From assembly GCA_029939545.1 (NCBI GenBank), contig JAOZSS010000066.1, positions 1 through 11,779 of the forward strand: a stretch of 11,779 bases of DNA, read 5' to 3'. The notes below the pieces were generated by a model. That model made no database searches. It worked only from the letters and a program-made list of their open reading frames with translations, and was not told the origin of the DNA. The stretch comes from Kiritimatiellia bacterium. GTDB taxonomy: Bacteria; Verrucomicrobiota; Kiritimatiellia; UBA8416; JABMPJ01. The translations under genes were made by a program, and so were the position numbers. This document shows, piece after piece, positions 1-7,611 of this stretch; positions within the stretch are counted from its first letter, which is position 1; each line of letters starts with the position of its first letter.

Positions 1-2566
1 TATTGAGTGCGCGAACAGCACTGAACAAATACCATTCAGGAAACTGCTTCCGCTTCTTCAAAAGATGTTGAGAGGATTTTAGCCGCCGGAAGGACTGTGG
101 GGCCAATTCTCGAAAGTCAGCTTCGGACATGCGAATGAGTCTGCTGTCAGAGATTCGATAAGGCGTAATCAGTCGACATTCATCATTTACTTCGAATGAA
201 TATCGTCCGAAATTTGATGCGAAGACAGGGACTGTGGCTGTTGCTTCACGCGCTTCATCTGACCTCTTTTCGACAAGAAACAAAGGATCCGCTCCGGTGC
301 TAAGACCTCTTGACATCGTCGCAGGCAAATCGAGCAAAGGAACTCCTCCAGCAGCTATCTTCTTGCGCAGTTCACGATCGGCAGCCGGGGAGAAATCCCA
401 GCCCAGCCCAGACAGTTGATCAGGAGCGATCAATCGAGATGTTGCCTGCTTGAGATCGGGTTCGGATGCCTCGGAGGTAGAGTAGGCTATCGCATTCTGT
501 TTCCCGCTATTGGAGCCAAAGAGAAGCAGCGTATATATTGTCGCACCAAAAACCTGATGGTGTTGAAAATCGTGGATTGAATCAATGGCTTTAACACCCA
601 CGAGATATTCTCTCAATGGCTTGCCGTAGTCAGTCGAAACGAACTTGTTTGGAACGATGAGCCCAAAGGCTCCACTCTTGCCAAGGAGGCGCACCGCCTT
701 TTCGATAAAGCACACGTAAATATCGAAATTCCCAGCCGCCGTTTCCTTATAGCTCGCCTTAAGGCATTCGACCTCTTGCGGTGCCCATTCCCGCATTGCT
801 TGAATTCGAATGTACGGCGGGTTCCCTATCACGCAGTCGAAGCCGCCGCGTTGCATGATTTCCGGGAAGGCTGCGTCCCAGTCAAAGACATTGATGCGAT
901 ACTGCGTGTCGTCGTCGAGCAGGAGCATCTGTTCGTTGTCGTAGAAGTCGGGGCCGATAAGTGAGTTGCCGCATTTGATGTTGTCGCCAAGGTCCGGCAG
1001 AATGCGCTGACGTTCTTTGATGAAGTCGCGCTGGAGTTGCTGCCGCTTCTCACCCTCAAGCACTTTGAGCAGAAGCGACAGTTTGGTGACCTCCACGGCC
1101 TGTGAGTCAATATCCACGCCGTGAATATTGTTGAGCAGAATCCTTTTGCGTTCATCGGTGGTGAGCTTCCAGTTGCCGCCGGAGGCCTGGTAGATCTTCG
1201 GATGCTTGCCACCGGCATGACGTTTGATCCTGGCCGCATCCGGTTCGCCGGTGGCGATGTCGGTCGTGTACTGGCGTAAGTGCCAGTCGAGCAGATACTG
1301 ATAGGCCACGATCAGGAAGGATCCGGATCCGCAGGCCGGATCGAGCACTTTCAGTTCGGCGGCCTTGGAAACAGAAATTGGTTTGGGCTTTTCCGGATTG
1401 TCCCCGTCAAGCTGACGGCCCAGCGTGTTCTTGACGATGTAGTCCACAATGTAGCTCGGGGTGTAATAGACGCCACCCGCTTTGCGGACTTCGGGCTTTT
1501 CTTCGATGCGGGCCTGATGCCCGCTTGTCAGCCTGATGGTCTTTCCGAGGAACTGTTCGTAGACCTGGCCCAGGATGTCGGAGGGCAGCACAGAGAATTC
1601 GTAGGGCGAATCGGGATAGTACAGATTCTTGAGGATGTCTTTGAGCGCCTTGTCGTCGATCTTGAGATCGGGTGTCAGTGTATCGGGTGAATCGGCGCGT
1701 CCTTTTTCGCCGTTGTCGAAATGGAACAGTCCGGAGTTGTAGCGGTTGTCGGCTTGATGAAAGAGCTGCATGAGTCGCGAATAGGTTCTTTCGCCGTTTT
1801 GCAGAGCCTGAAGACGACCGTAATCTTCCGTTCCCCGGTCTTCGCAGATTCGCAGGAAGATCAGGCGGTCGATGGTTTTCTGCACGGCGAAGTTGAGATC
1901 GCGCACGGAAAGCGACGGGTTGCGTAGCGCCAGATTGCGGGCCAGCAGATCGCGCCAGCGTTCGATCTCGGCAAGAAACGCAGCGTCCACCGTTCCGGTG
2001 CCGCGCTTGCGCTTCGAGGTATCCGCGTATTTGTCGAACGACCCTTTCAGGATAGCTTCGCGCGAGAAGATGGACGCGATTTCGTCCCATTTCTCCGCAT
2101 ACTGATCGTAGGAGACATAGAGCGTACGGGCTTTGGCGGGCTTGTCGCTTTTTAGCGGTTTGATGCGGGTGTCATACACCGCGAATTCCTCGAAATCCGA
2201 AAGAATGCACAGAGGCAGCTTGCCCGACCATCCGTAGCGGCGCAGTTGATAGGCTGGCGCGATGCCCTCATGAATATCAACGGAGGGCTTCTTGGCTTCC
2301 ACGAAGAACTTGCGCGTACCGCCGATTCGAAAACAGTAGTCCGGGGCTTTGGTGTATCCGCCCACCTTGATGGCATCTTCGTGAATCACATCCTTGTAGG
2401 CATCGGCATAGCCCTGTTCATTATCCACGTCCCAGCCAAGCGCCTTGAAGAACGGATCCAGAAACTCGCGCCGCAGCTCGGTTTCGTTGTAACCGCCGGA
2501 TTTGTAGTGCTCCTTGTGCAGAGCAAATGTGTCACACAGCTTCAGAATAATCTCAGGGGTTTCCAT
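1..2566 (-). CDS. Type IIG restriction-modification enzyme (Eco57I/TaqI-like), C-terminus cut by window edge
   Basis: One open frame runs without a stop from 2566 to the left edge, about 855 residues; family members are commonly 1000-1300, so the end of the specificity domain is missing. A PD-(D/E)XK nuclease signature lies near the N-terminus (P75-D76, then E90-A-K92). A helical linker leads to an N6-adenine methyltransferase with a motif-X-like GGVYYTP, motif I DPACGSGSF at about residues 408-416 and motif IV NPPY at 582-585. The last residues (about 830-855) resemble the start of a TaqI-type specificity domain. Cleavage and adenine methylation would thus sit in one polypeptide. I chose ATG 2566 because GGAG lies 8 bases upstream; ATG 2572, two codons earlier, is only 2 bases from it. 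No separate specificity subunit or methylase is visible. The part after NPPY is lower in GC than the rest. Confidence 0.93.
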   Translation of the reverse strand, partial: METPEIILKLCDTFALHKEHYKSGGYNETELRREFLDPFFKALGWDVDNEQGYADAYKDVIHEDAIKVGGYTKAPDYCFRIGGTRKFFVEAKKPSVDIHEGIAPAYQLRRYGWSGKLPLCILSDFEEFAVYDTRIKPLKSDKPAKARTLYVSYDQYAEKWDEIASIFSREAILKGSFDKYADTSKRKRGTGTVDAAFLAEIERWRDLLARNLALRNPSLSVRDLNFAVQKTIDRLIFLRICEDRGTEDYGRLQALQNGERTYSRLMQLFHQADNRYNSGLFHFDNGEKGRADSPDTLTPDLKIDDKALKDILKNLYYPDSPYEFSVLPSDILGQVYEQFLGKTIRLTSGHQARIEEKPEVRKAGGVYYTPSYIVDYIVKNTLGRQLDGDNPEKPKPISVSKAAELKVLDPACGSGSFLIVAYQYLLDWHLRQYTTDIATGEPDAARIKRHAGGKHPKIYQASGGNWKLTTDERKRILLNNIHGVDIDSQAVEVTKLSLLLKVLEGEKRQQLQRDFIKERQRILPDLGDNIKCGNSLIGPDFYDNEQMLLLDDDTQYRINVFDWDAAFPEIMQRGGFDCVIGNPPYIRIQAMREWAPQEVECLKASYKETAAGNFDIYVCFIEKAVRLLGKSGAFGLIVPNKFVSTDYGKPLREYLVGVKAIDSIHDFQHHQVFGATIYTLLLFGSNSGKQNAIAYSTSEASEPDLKQATSRLIAPDQLSGLGWDFSPAADRELRKKIAAGGVPLLDLPATMSRGLSTGADPLFLVEKRSDEAREATATVPVFASNFGRYSFEVNDECRLITPYRISDSRLIRMSEADFRELAPQSFRRLKSSQHLLKKRKQFPEWYLFSAVRALN

Positions 2567-2605
2567 AGTCATTTCTCCCCAATGGTCGTGTAATCATGTC
2601 GCCAC

Positions 2606-2641
2606 GCTTAGCATTATATCGGATAATACGCCAAGTACGGT
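2606..2641 (-). promoter_or_regulatory. Candidate promoter of the type IIG enzyme
   Basis: A perfect TATAAT lies on the minus strand at 2618-2613, about 47 bases before the chosen start. That would put transcription start near 2606 with a leader of about 40 bases. No good TTGACA is found at the right distance, so only the -10 is convincing. The -10 lies in a small dyad (ATTAT-N5-ATAAT, 2613-2627) that could bind a regulator. Confidence 0.35.
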
Positions 2642-2701
2642 TTCGTCGTTCGTCACGCCCCAACTGTTCCGCCCCAGTCCCTATCGAATAGCTCGAACGT
2701 A

Positions 2702-2751
2702 TCCAATCCATTATCTTCACTCTCGCGCGAGAGTGAAGATAATGGATTGGA
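2702..2751. repeat. Perfect 50-base palindrome
   Basis: Two 25-base arms meet at 2726/2727 with no spacer and no mismatch. The centre reads CTCGCGCGAG. It starts 33 bases past the stop of the sigma-54 activator and lies 136 bases before the type IIG start, both genes being on the minus strand. No clear T-run follows it on either side, so a textbook Rho-independent terminator is uncertain. In RNA it would form a very stable hairpin that could stop transcription or protect a 3' end. A mobile-element remnant or assembly fold-back remain possible. Confidence 0.9.
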
Positions 2752-2783
2752 GAGCGTTTCTGAGGATTGAGAGACCCAAACTA

Positions 2784-4139
2784 TCACCCTTTTCGCGGAG
2801 GGGTCAGGCCGAGCGCCTTGATCTTGCGGAAGAGGGTGGTCTTGTGGATGCCGAGGGCTTTGGCGGTCTCGGTGCGGTTCCAGTCGTTCTGGCGGAGGGC
2901 GCTCATCAGGAAAGAGGCTTCCATCTGCTTGAACCCGTCGCACTGTTCGCCGGTGTGTCCCATGGGTGCCTGGTGACACAATGGCTCGGGCAGGTGCTCA
3001 CGTTCTATCTGACCTGAGCGGCAGAGAATGAAGGCTCGCTCGATGAGGTTCTCCAGCTCGCGCACGTTGCCGGGATAGTCGTGCGACATCAGGCAGGCGA
3101 GGGCGTCGTCGCTGACGCCCATAATTTCTTTGCCCTGGAGCGTATTAAACTGGTCAATGAAGTGTTCAATAAGCAGGGGCACGTCTTCGAGGCGGTCGCG
3201 TAGCGGAGGAATCTCCAGTTTGACGATGTTGATCCGGTAGTAGAGGTCCTCGCGAAACGTTTTCTCTTTCACAAGTGCGGCCAGATCCTGGTGTGTGGCC
3301 GCGACAATGCGCACGTCCGCACGTATCGGCGTCACGGAACCCAGAGGTTCATAAACTCGCTCTTGAAGGAAGCGCAACAGGCGGACCTGCATGGCGGGTG
3401 ACACGTCCCCGATCTCGTCGAGGAAGAGCGTGCCGCCCTCGGCGGCGGCAAAGCGGCCCGGTTTGTCCTTCTTCGCATCCGTGAACGCGCCGGCTTTGTA
3501 TCCAAACAACTCTGACTCCAGGAGTGTATCCGGCAGCGCACCACAATTGACGGCCACAAAAGGCTTCTTGCTACGTTTGCTGAGCTGATGAATCGCACCG
3601 GCGAACAACTCCTTTCCCGTCCCGCTTTCTCCCTCGATCAGCACCGTGCTTGGGCTTTCTGCGATATCCGGCAACACGCTGAACAAGTCCTGCATCCGAT
3701 GGTTGCGGCTGATGATGTCCGCCATCTCGTATTGCTTCCGGATTTCTTTGCGGAGCTTCTCGATCCGGGTCAGATCACGAAAGGTTTCCACCCCGCCGAT
3801 GATTTCGCCTTGCGCGTCCTTCAGGAGCGCCGTCGTGATGCTGATGGGTTTCCTGCGCCCCCGGTCATCCAGAATTGTGATGGAGCGGTTTACGATGGGT
3901 TGGCCCGTCTCTATCGTCTGGCCCAGCGCACAGCGTCCCTCGCAAATACTCGCCCGCAAAATGTCCTTGCACGGTCTTCCAATGGCACGTTCACGCGGAA
4001 TGCCGGTGATCTCCTCGGCGGCCCGATTGAATGATGAGATACGCCATTCTCGATCCACGGTAAAGACACCTTCCGTGATCGAGTCAAGAATCGGATCGTA
4101 CGATTTCGCCCTTGGTTTGTCTTTCATGGTCGGTAGCAT
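2784..4139 (-). CDS. Sigma-54-dependent transcriptional activator (PAS, AAA+, Fis)
   Basis: This is a 451-residue enhancer-binding protein. An N-terminal PAS domain (about 14-125) carries C57, C66 and C70 (C-X8-C-X3-C). The AAA+ domain has Walker A GESGTGKE (170-177), the sigma-54 contact loop GAFTDA (217-222) and Walker B LFLDE (238-242). A Fis-type helix-turn-helix fills the C-terminus (about 410-447). No receiver domain is present, so it should respond to a ligand or redox signal rather than a sensor kinase. It is divergent from the thioredoxin operon, which has a good -24/-12 promoter and is the likely target. The longest start is ATG 4139, used for numbering. Its own likely promoter overlaps that codon, which favours ATG 4127 (four residues shorter) on a nearly leaderless transcript. 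Neither start has a clear ribosome binding site. Confidence 0.95.
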   Translation of the reverse strand: MLPTMKDKPRAKSYDPILDSITEGVFTVDREWRISSFNRAAEEITGIPRERAIGRPCKDILRASICEGRCALGQTIETGQPIVNRSITILDDRGRRKPISITTALLKDAQGEIIGGVETFRDLTRIEKLRKEIRKQYEMADIISRNHRMQDLFSVLPDIAESPSTVLIEGESGTGKELFAGAIHQLSKRSKKPFVAVNCGALPDTLLESELFGYKAGAFTDAKKDKPGRFAAAEGGTLFLDEIGDVSPAMQVRLLRFLQERVYEPLGSVTPIRADVRIVAATHQDLAALVKEKTFREDLYYRINIVKLEIPPLRDRLEDVPLLIEHFIDQFNTLQGKEIMGVSDDALACLMSHDYPGNVRELENLIERAFILCRSGQIEREHLPEPLCHQAPMGHTGEQCDGFKQMEASFLMSALRQNDWNRTETAKALGIHKTTLFRKIKALGLTPPRKG

Positions 4140-4149
4140 AATCGCTACC
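4132..4149. promoter_or_regulatory. Candidate enhancer/operator dyad for the activator
   Basis: A perfect dyad GGTAGC-N6-GCTACC covers the -10 of the activator's own promoter. Its centre is about 140 bases upstream of the predicted start from the sigma-54 promoter at 4255-4270, within the usual range of enhancer sites. One site could therefore serve both activation of the operon and self-repression. The assignment to this activator is inferred from position only. Confidence 0.5.
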
Positions 4150-4164
4150 CGTTCAGAGTGTCAA
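4135..4164 (-). promoter_or_regulatory. Sigma-70-type promoter of the sigma-54 activator gene
   Basis: On the minus strand, a perfect TTGACA (4164-4159) is followed after 18 bases by TATGCT (4140-4135), which keeps the key T, A and final T of the -10. Transcription would start near 4128-4127, at the second in-frame ATG. The -10 lies over ATG 4139, which argues against that codon being used. Confidence 0.5.
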
Positions 4165-4217
4165 GCAGCATATACGCCATAACATTATCGGCTCCCCGTG
4201 GCTTGGCGGTCGGTTTG

Positions 4218-4234
4218 TCGCTGCTTTTCAGCGA
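4218..4234. promoter_or_regulatory. Small dyad between enhancer and sigma-54 promoter
   Basis: TCGCTG-N5-CAGCGA lies about 20 bases upstream of the -24 element. Next to it, on the minus strand at 4246-4234, is an 11-of-13 match to the IHF consensus, which would fit DNA bending between enhancer and promoter. Either match could be chance. Confidence 0.25.
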
Positions 4235-4254
4235 AAATCCTTGATCGCGATACT

Positions 4255-4270
4255 TGGCACGACTCGTGCA
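4255..4270 (+). promoter_or_regulatory. Sigma-54 (-24/-12) promoter of the thioredoxin operon
   Basis: TGGCACGACTCGTGCA matches the TGGCACG-N4-TTGCW consensus at all but one position, with correct GG-to-GC spacing. Transcription should begin near 4281, leaving a leader of about 46 bases before the thioredoxin start. The divergent sigma-54 activator gene next door supports it strongly. Confidence 0.8.
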
Positions 4271-4326
4271 GTAACAGACAGCACCAATCGTATAGATGTG
4301 AAACGGAAGAAGAAGGAGATGATGAA

Positions 4327-4647
4327 ATGGCGGAAAAAGCACTTGAACTGACAGACGAGAATTTCGTGGAGACAATTGGTTCCGGGGTGACGCTTGTCGA
4401 CTTCTGGGCTCCTTGGTGTGCGCCCTGTATGGTGCAGGGCCCCATCGTGGAGAAAGTCGCTGAAAAGGTGGCCAGCAGGGCCAAGGTCGCCAAGGTGAAC
4501 GTTGATGAAGGGCGGCAAGCAGCCGGGCAGTACGGCGTACGGTCGATCCCGACCTTGATCGTGTTCAGGGACGGTAAGCCGGTCCAGCAGTTCGTCGGAG
4601 TGCAATCTGAGGCGCAACTCGTTTCAGCCATAGAACAGGCTCTGTAG
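4327..4647 (+). CDS. trxA: Thioredoxin with CAPC active site
   Basis: A 106-residue single-domain thioredoxin of normal length, without a signal peptide, so cytoplasmic. It should reduce protein disulfides through C31 and C34 in the motif WAPWCAPC; the cis-proline P75 is in SIPT. Most thioredoxins have CGPC. Alanine in place of glycine is a modest variation seen in other subfamilies. The frame extends upstream, but ATG 4327 is chosen because AAGGAG (4313-4318) lies 8 bases before it and the thioredoxin fold begins there. It is the first gene after the sigma-54 promoter, 25 bases from the next gene. Its reductant could be the flavoprotein three genes on, because no classical thioredoxin reductase is in view; that pairing is inference. 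Confidence 0.95.
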   Translation: MAEKALELTDENFVETIGSGVTLVDFWAPWCAPCMVQGPIVEKVAEKVASRAKVAKVNVDEGRQAAGQYGVRSIPTLIVFRDGKPVQQFVGVQSEAQLVSAIEQAL

Positions 4648-4672
4648 GTGAGCACGACAAAGGAGGTGTAAA

Positions 4673-4864
4673 ATGCCGATCTATGAGTATCAATGCGAGA
4701 AGTGTGGCCATACCTTCGAGCACTTGGCGCGGACCTTGTCGGACAGGGCCAAGAAGTGTCCAAAATGCGGTGCGCGCAACCCGGCGAAGCAACTCTCGAC
4801 GTTCAGCACATCAGAAGGTTCACATAGTAGCGCGTCCTGCCCGACGGGGACGTGTTCGCTTTGA
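4673..4864 (+). CDS. FmdB-family zinc ribbon protein
   Basis: A 63-residue protein opening with MPIYEYQCEKCG, the hallmark of the FmdB/CxxC-CxxC regulatory family. Two knuckles, C8-X2-C11 and C29-X2-C32, should bind one zinc ion. A serine-rich linker ends in CPTGTC (C56 and C61), a tail common in this family. FmdB was named from a formamidase gene cluster, where a regulatory role was proposed; the molecular function is not settled. A near-ideal ribosome binding site (AAAGGAGGT) precedes the start. It lies 25 bases after thioredoxin and 24 bases before the stress protein, so it is co-transcribed. The four to six cysteines would make it a reasonable thiol-redox client of the neighbouring thioredoxin. 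Confidence 0.9.
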   Translation: MPIYEYQCEKCGHTFEHLARTLSDRAKKCPKCGARNPAKQLSTFSTSEGSHSSASCPTGTCSL

Positions 4865-4888
4865 ATTAAGCGCAAGAAAGGAATAACC

Positions 4889-5344
4889 ATGAACATCGAG
4901 ATCAACCGAATACTCTGCCCAACGGACTTTTCTGCATCCGCCGACCATGCCTTGGACTATGCCCTTTCCATTGCCGAGCGGCACGGCGCCGCAGTAGAGC
5001 TCCTGCATGTTGCCGAATCCTCCACATATGCTGCCGATCCGGTCAATGACCAAGGTCAGACATACGACGACACGCTTCGTGAGCGCTTGCAGGCGATGGT
5101 TGACGGCAAAGGTGATACGGACGTCACCGTGACCGTCAATGTTGTTGACGGTACTGACTACGTCGAAATTGTGAACAGGGCGACGGCTTGGTCGGCCGAC
5201 TTGATCGTGCTCGGAACCCACGGGCGTACGGGTATGAAGCACCTGCTGATCGGCAGCGTGGCAGAACGGGTCGTGCGGACGGCATCCTGCTCTGTCTGTA
5301 CAGTCCGACATCCGGATCACGCCCTGGAAAGCGAAAAGGGTTAG
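4889..5344 (+). CDS. Universal stress protein (UspA family)
   Basis: A 151-residue single-domain Usp protein, usual for the family. The N-terminus (ILCPTDFS) is the first beta strand with the conserved aspartate. The ATP-binding signature G-X2-G-X9-GS is seen as G109, G112, G122 and S123, followed by V-X3-ASCSVCTVR. It therefore belongs to the ATP-binding branch, thought to act as soluble stress-response dimers. AAAGGA lies 6 bases upstream of ATG 4889. Only 2 bases separate its stop from the next gene, so the two are likely coupled in translation. Its place in a sigma-54-driven redox operon suggests a role under a specific stress or growth state; the partner is unknown. Confidence 0.95.
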   Translation: MNIEINRILCPTDFSASADHALDYALSIAERHGAAVELLHVAESSTYAADPVNDQGQTYDDTLRERLQAMVDGKGDTDVTVTVNVVDGTDYVEIVNRATAWSADLIVLGTHGRTGMKHLLIGSVAERVVRTASCSVCTVRHPDHALESEKG

Positions 5345-5346
5345 CC

Positions 5347-6738
5347 ATGGAAAAGAGAGATATCATCATCATTGGGGGAGGTCCCGCCGGGATCACCTTT
5401 TCACGCAAACTGAACAAACTGAAGGCGGGAAGAGAGATCACAATGTTCCGGCCGGAACCCCATTCGATGGTCTATTGTGCCATCCCATATGCTATTGAAG
5501 GATTGTTCGATCCAAGCAAGGTGTTCAAACGCGATGAGTTGGTCACCGATGTGGGCGTAGCACTCATTCGGCGCAGCGTAGAATCAGTGGATTTCGAGAA
5601 CAAGCAGGTCACGGATGACGCCGGCGAGATCTATGAATACGAGACGTTGTTCATTGCCACGGGCGCTTCGCCCATGCGTCCGCCGATTCACGGTGCCGAT
5701 GCCTCCAATGTCTTTACTGTGCAGACCGGTCGCAACATGGCCGATATCATGGCGAAGATAGAGGGCGGTGCTAAGCGTGCCGTTGTGGTTGGTGCCGGCG
5801 CTATTGGAATTGAGCAAGTCCTGGCTTATGAGGCCCGTGGCCTTGAAACGTGGTTGATTGATATGGCCTCGCACGCGTTATCGAACATGGTCGATGAAGA
5901 AATGAGTGAGCCGCTGAACACGGCACTGGAAGCGCACGGGGTTCATGCGGCCTTCGATGCCAAAGTGGTGTCACTCGATGTATCCGGTGTCGGTGTGAAC
6001 CGTGTGGGGTTGTCGAATGGTGATACTATCGAGCTGGACCCTGAGAAGGATTTTCTCTGTTTCGCGGTTGGCATGAAACCGAATACCGGGCTGTTCAATG
6101 ACTCTGCATTAGAGATGACACGCGACGGCATCGTGGTCGACACCCGTATGCGGACGAATATCCCGGATGTCTATGCCGCCGGCGACTGCTGCGCGTTCTA
6201 TTCCTCGATTGACGAGAAGCCGCTGGGCGGGAAGCTCGCGACAAATGCCGTGCCGATGGCGAAGATTGCGGCCCGGGTACTGGCCGGTAAAGATGACGAA
6301 TACCCCGGCTTCTTCAATGGCGCGGCAACTTGTGTTGAGGACTGGCGAATTGGATCGACCGGTTTTACGGCGGCAATCGCCGAAAGCCGGGGGATTGAGA
6401 CGATTGTGGGATACGGCGAAACCACAACACTTTTCCCGATGATGCCGGGCGCGGAAGAACTGAAGGTGAAGATTGTTGCCGACAAGAAGAATATGAGGAT
6501 CATCGGCGGACAAGTGCTCAGTAAGCTGCCCGCGACAGATAAAATCGACGTGATTACACTGGCCATTCAGCGACGCCTGACGCTCAAGGGGCTCTCCAAA
6601 CTGAGTTACAGCGCACAGCCCTGGCAGAGCTTCTTTCCGGCTCGCAGCGCGATCGTGGAAGCGTGTGAGAACGCCCTGGATAATTTCGCGGCCAAAGGTG
6701 AGCCGTTTCACTATCCAGATCTTGTGGAATGGGTATAG
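5347..6738 (+). CDS. FAD/NAD(P)-dependent thiol oxidoreductase (CoA-disulfide reductase / NADH oxidase-like)
   Basis: A 463-residue flavoprotein of the pyridine nucleotide-disulfide oxidoreductase superfamily. The FAD site is GGGPAG (10-15), the NAD(P) site VVVGAGAIG (146-154), and the second FAD motif VYAAGD ends at D280. A single redox cysteine, C44 in MVYCAIPY, sits where class III enzymes (CoA-disulfide reductase, NADH oxidase, persulfide reductase) carry theirs, rather than the CxxC pair of thioredoxin reductase. A dimerisation domain follows (about 330-455); there is no C-terminal rhodanese domain. It should use NAD(P)H to reduce a low-molecular thiol, a persulfide or oxygen; the substrate cannot be told from sequence. 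The frame opens earlier, but ATG 5347 begins right at the FAD-binding strand, 2 bases after the stress protein stop. Confidence 0.9.
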   Translation: MEKRDIIIIGGGPAGITFSRKLNKLKAGREITMFRPEPHSMVYCAIPYAIEGLFDPSKVFKRDELVTDVGVALIRRSVESVDFENKQVTDDAGEIYEYETLFIATGASPMRPPIHGADASNVFTVQTGRNMADIMAKIEGGAKRAVVVGAGAIGIEQVLAYEARGLETWLIDMASHALSNMVDEEMSEPLNTALEAHGVHAAFDAKVVSLDVSGVGVNRVGLSNGDTIELDPEKDFLCFAVGMKPNTGLFNDSALEMTRDGIVVDTRMRTNIPDVYAAGDCCAFYSSIDEKPLGGKLATNAVPMAKIAARVLAGKDDEYPGFFNGAATCVEDWRIGSTGFTAAIAESRGIETIVGYGETTTLFPMMPGAEELKVKIVADKKNMRIIGGQVLSKLPATDKIDVITLAIQRRLTLKGLSKLSYSAQPWQSFFPARSAIVEACENALDNFAAKGEPFHYPDLVEWV

Positions 6739-6750
6739 GAGGTGCCTGGC

Positions 6751-7611
6751 ATGTCGAACGAACTCAAAGTGACTTTCCAACCAAGTGGACGTAGTGTCTA
6801 TGTGTTGCCCGGGACCCTACTTCTTGAAGCAGCAGGTCGCGTCGGCATCGCCCTGCAGACACCTTGTGGGGGCAAGGGTACCTGCGGAAAGTGTAAGGTG
6901 CGCATCGCGCAAGGAGATTGCGCTCCGTCGCCGTCCGGGAACGACGTTCTGTCTGCATTGCAGATATCGGAAGGCTTCCGACTTGCCTGTCAGGCCCATA
7001 TCGAGACTCCGCTTGTTGTCGAGATCCCGGCTGAATCGCTCTTTGATGCAAGCGGACAGATTCTGACGGGGGATACCGGGGAGATCGCAGATCTTAAACC
7101 AGTTGTGAGGAAAGAGCACTTCGCGCTAGCCCCTCCTACCAGCGAGGATGCGCGCTCTGACGTGACGCGGATCACTGATGCCGTTGGCGACATCGAAATT
7201 CCGCATGACCTTCTACAGAAACTGCCGGGGTTTCTCCGCGCCAACTCATGGACCGGTACGGCTGTGATTGTGAACGGTCGGTTGACAGGCCTGGAGGTCG
7301 GAAACACGTCGCAGGAGGCGTACGGTGTGGCCGTCGATCTCGGCACAACGACGATTGTTGCGACACTATTCGACCTTGCAACGGGTGAAGCATCCGCCCT
7401 GGCTTCATCGATGAACCCCCAGGTGGGTTTCGGCGATGATGTCATCGCACGCATCTCCCGCATTCTTGAGAATCATGGCGCGCTGGCGGAGCTCCAGCAA
7501 AGCGCACTCAAGGCTCTAAATGGATTGATTCAGACACTAACCGAGGAAGCGCGTATTCCTGCTCGCCACATCTATGAGATTGTCGTGGCAGGGAACTCAA
7601 CTATGCAGTAA
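6751..7611 (+). pseudogene. Ferredoxin-ASKHA protein (RACo/DUF4445 type), 5' part, ended by premature TAA
   Basis: This reads 286 residues, then TAA at codon 287, although the same frame continues with matching family sequence. The N-terminus is a plant-type [2Fe-2S] domain with C39, C45, C48 and C80 (C-X5-C-X2-C...C). After a linker comes the first ASKHA ATP-binding motif DLGTTT (196-201), then a conserved GFGDDVIARI. The last residues, AGNSTMQ, are mid-domain. Relatives such as the reductive activator of corrinoid proteins pass electrons from the cluster, with ATP, to reset inactive Co(II) corrinoid; they are usually over 500 residues. Start ATG 6751 has AGGAGGT 7 bases upstream; that site overlaps the stop of the oxidoreductase. 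CAA to TAA is the simplest cause of the stop. A truncated ferredoxin-domain protein could still be made. No corrinoid protein is in the window. Confidence 0.8.

Noticed and set aside
1407..2090. 227-residue open frame on the minus strand inside the type IIG gene
   Set aside because: Out-of-frame shadow of the enzyme; arginine/serine-rich translation with no recognisable domain, while the real frame has all the motifs.
2514..3017. 167-residue open frame on the plus strand across the palindrome region
   Set aside because: Covers the ends of two real minus-strand genes and the intergenic palindrome; no domain or good ribosome binding site.
6109..6780. 223-residue open frame on the minus strand
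   Set aside because: Antisense shadow of the FAD oxidoreductase, which is complete and well motif-supported.
7609..7611. TAA as a recoded amino acid
   Set aside because: Known bacterial recoding uses TGA (selenocysteine) or TAG (pyrrolysine); no recoding signal was recognised, and the same gene also has a large internal loss, so decay or error is simpler.
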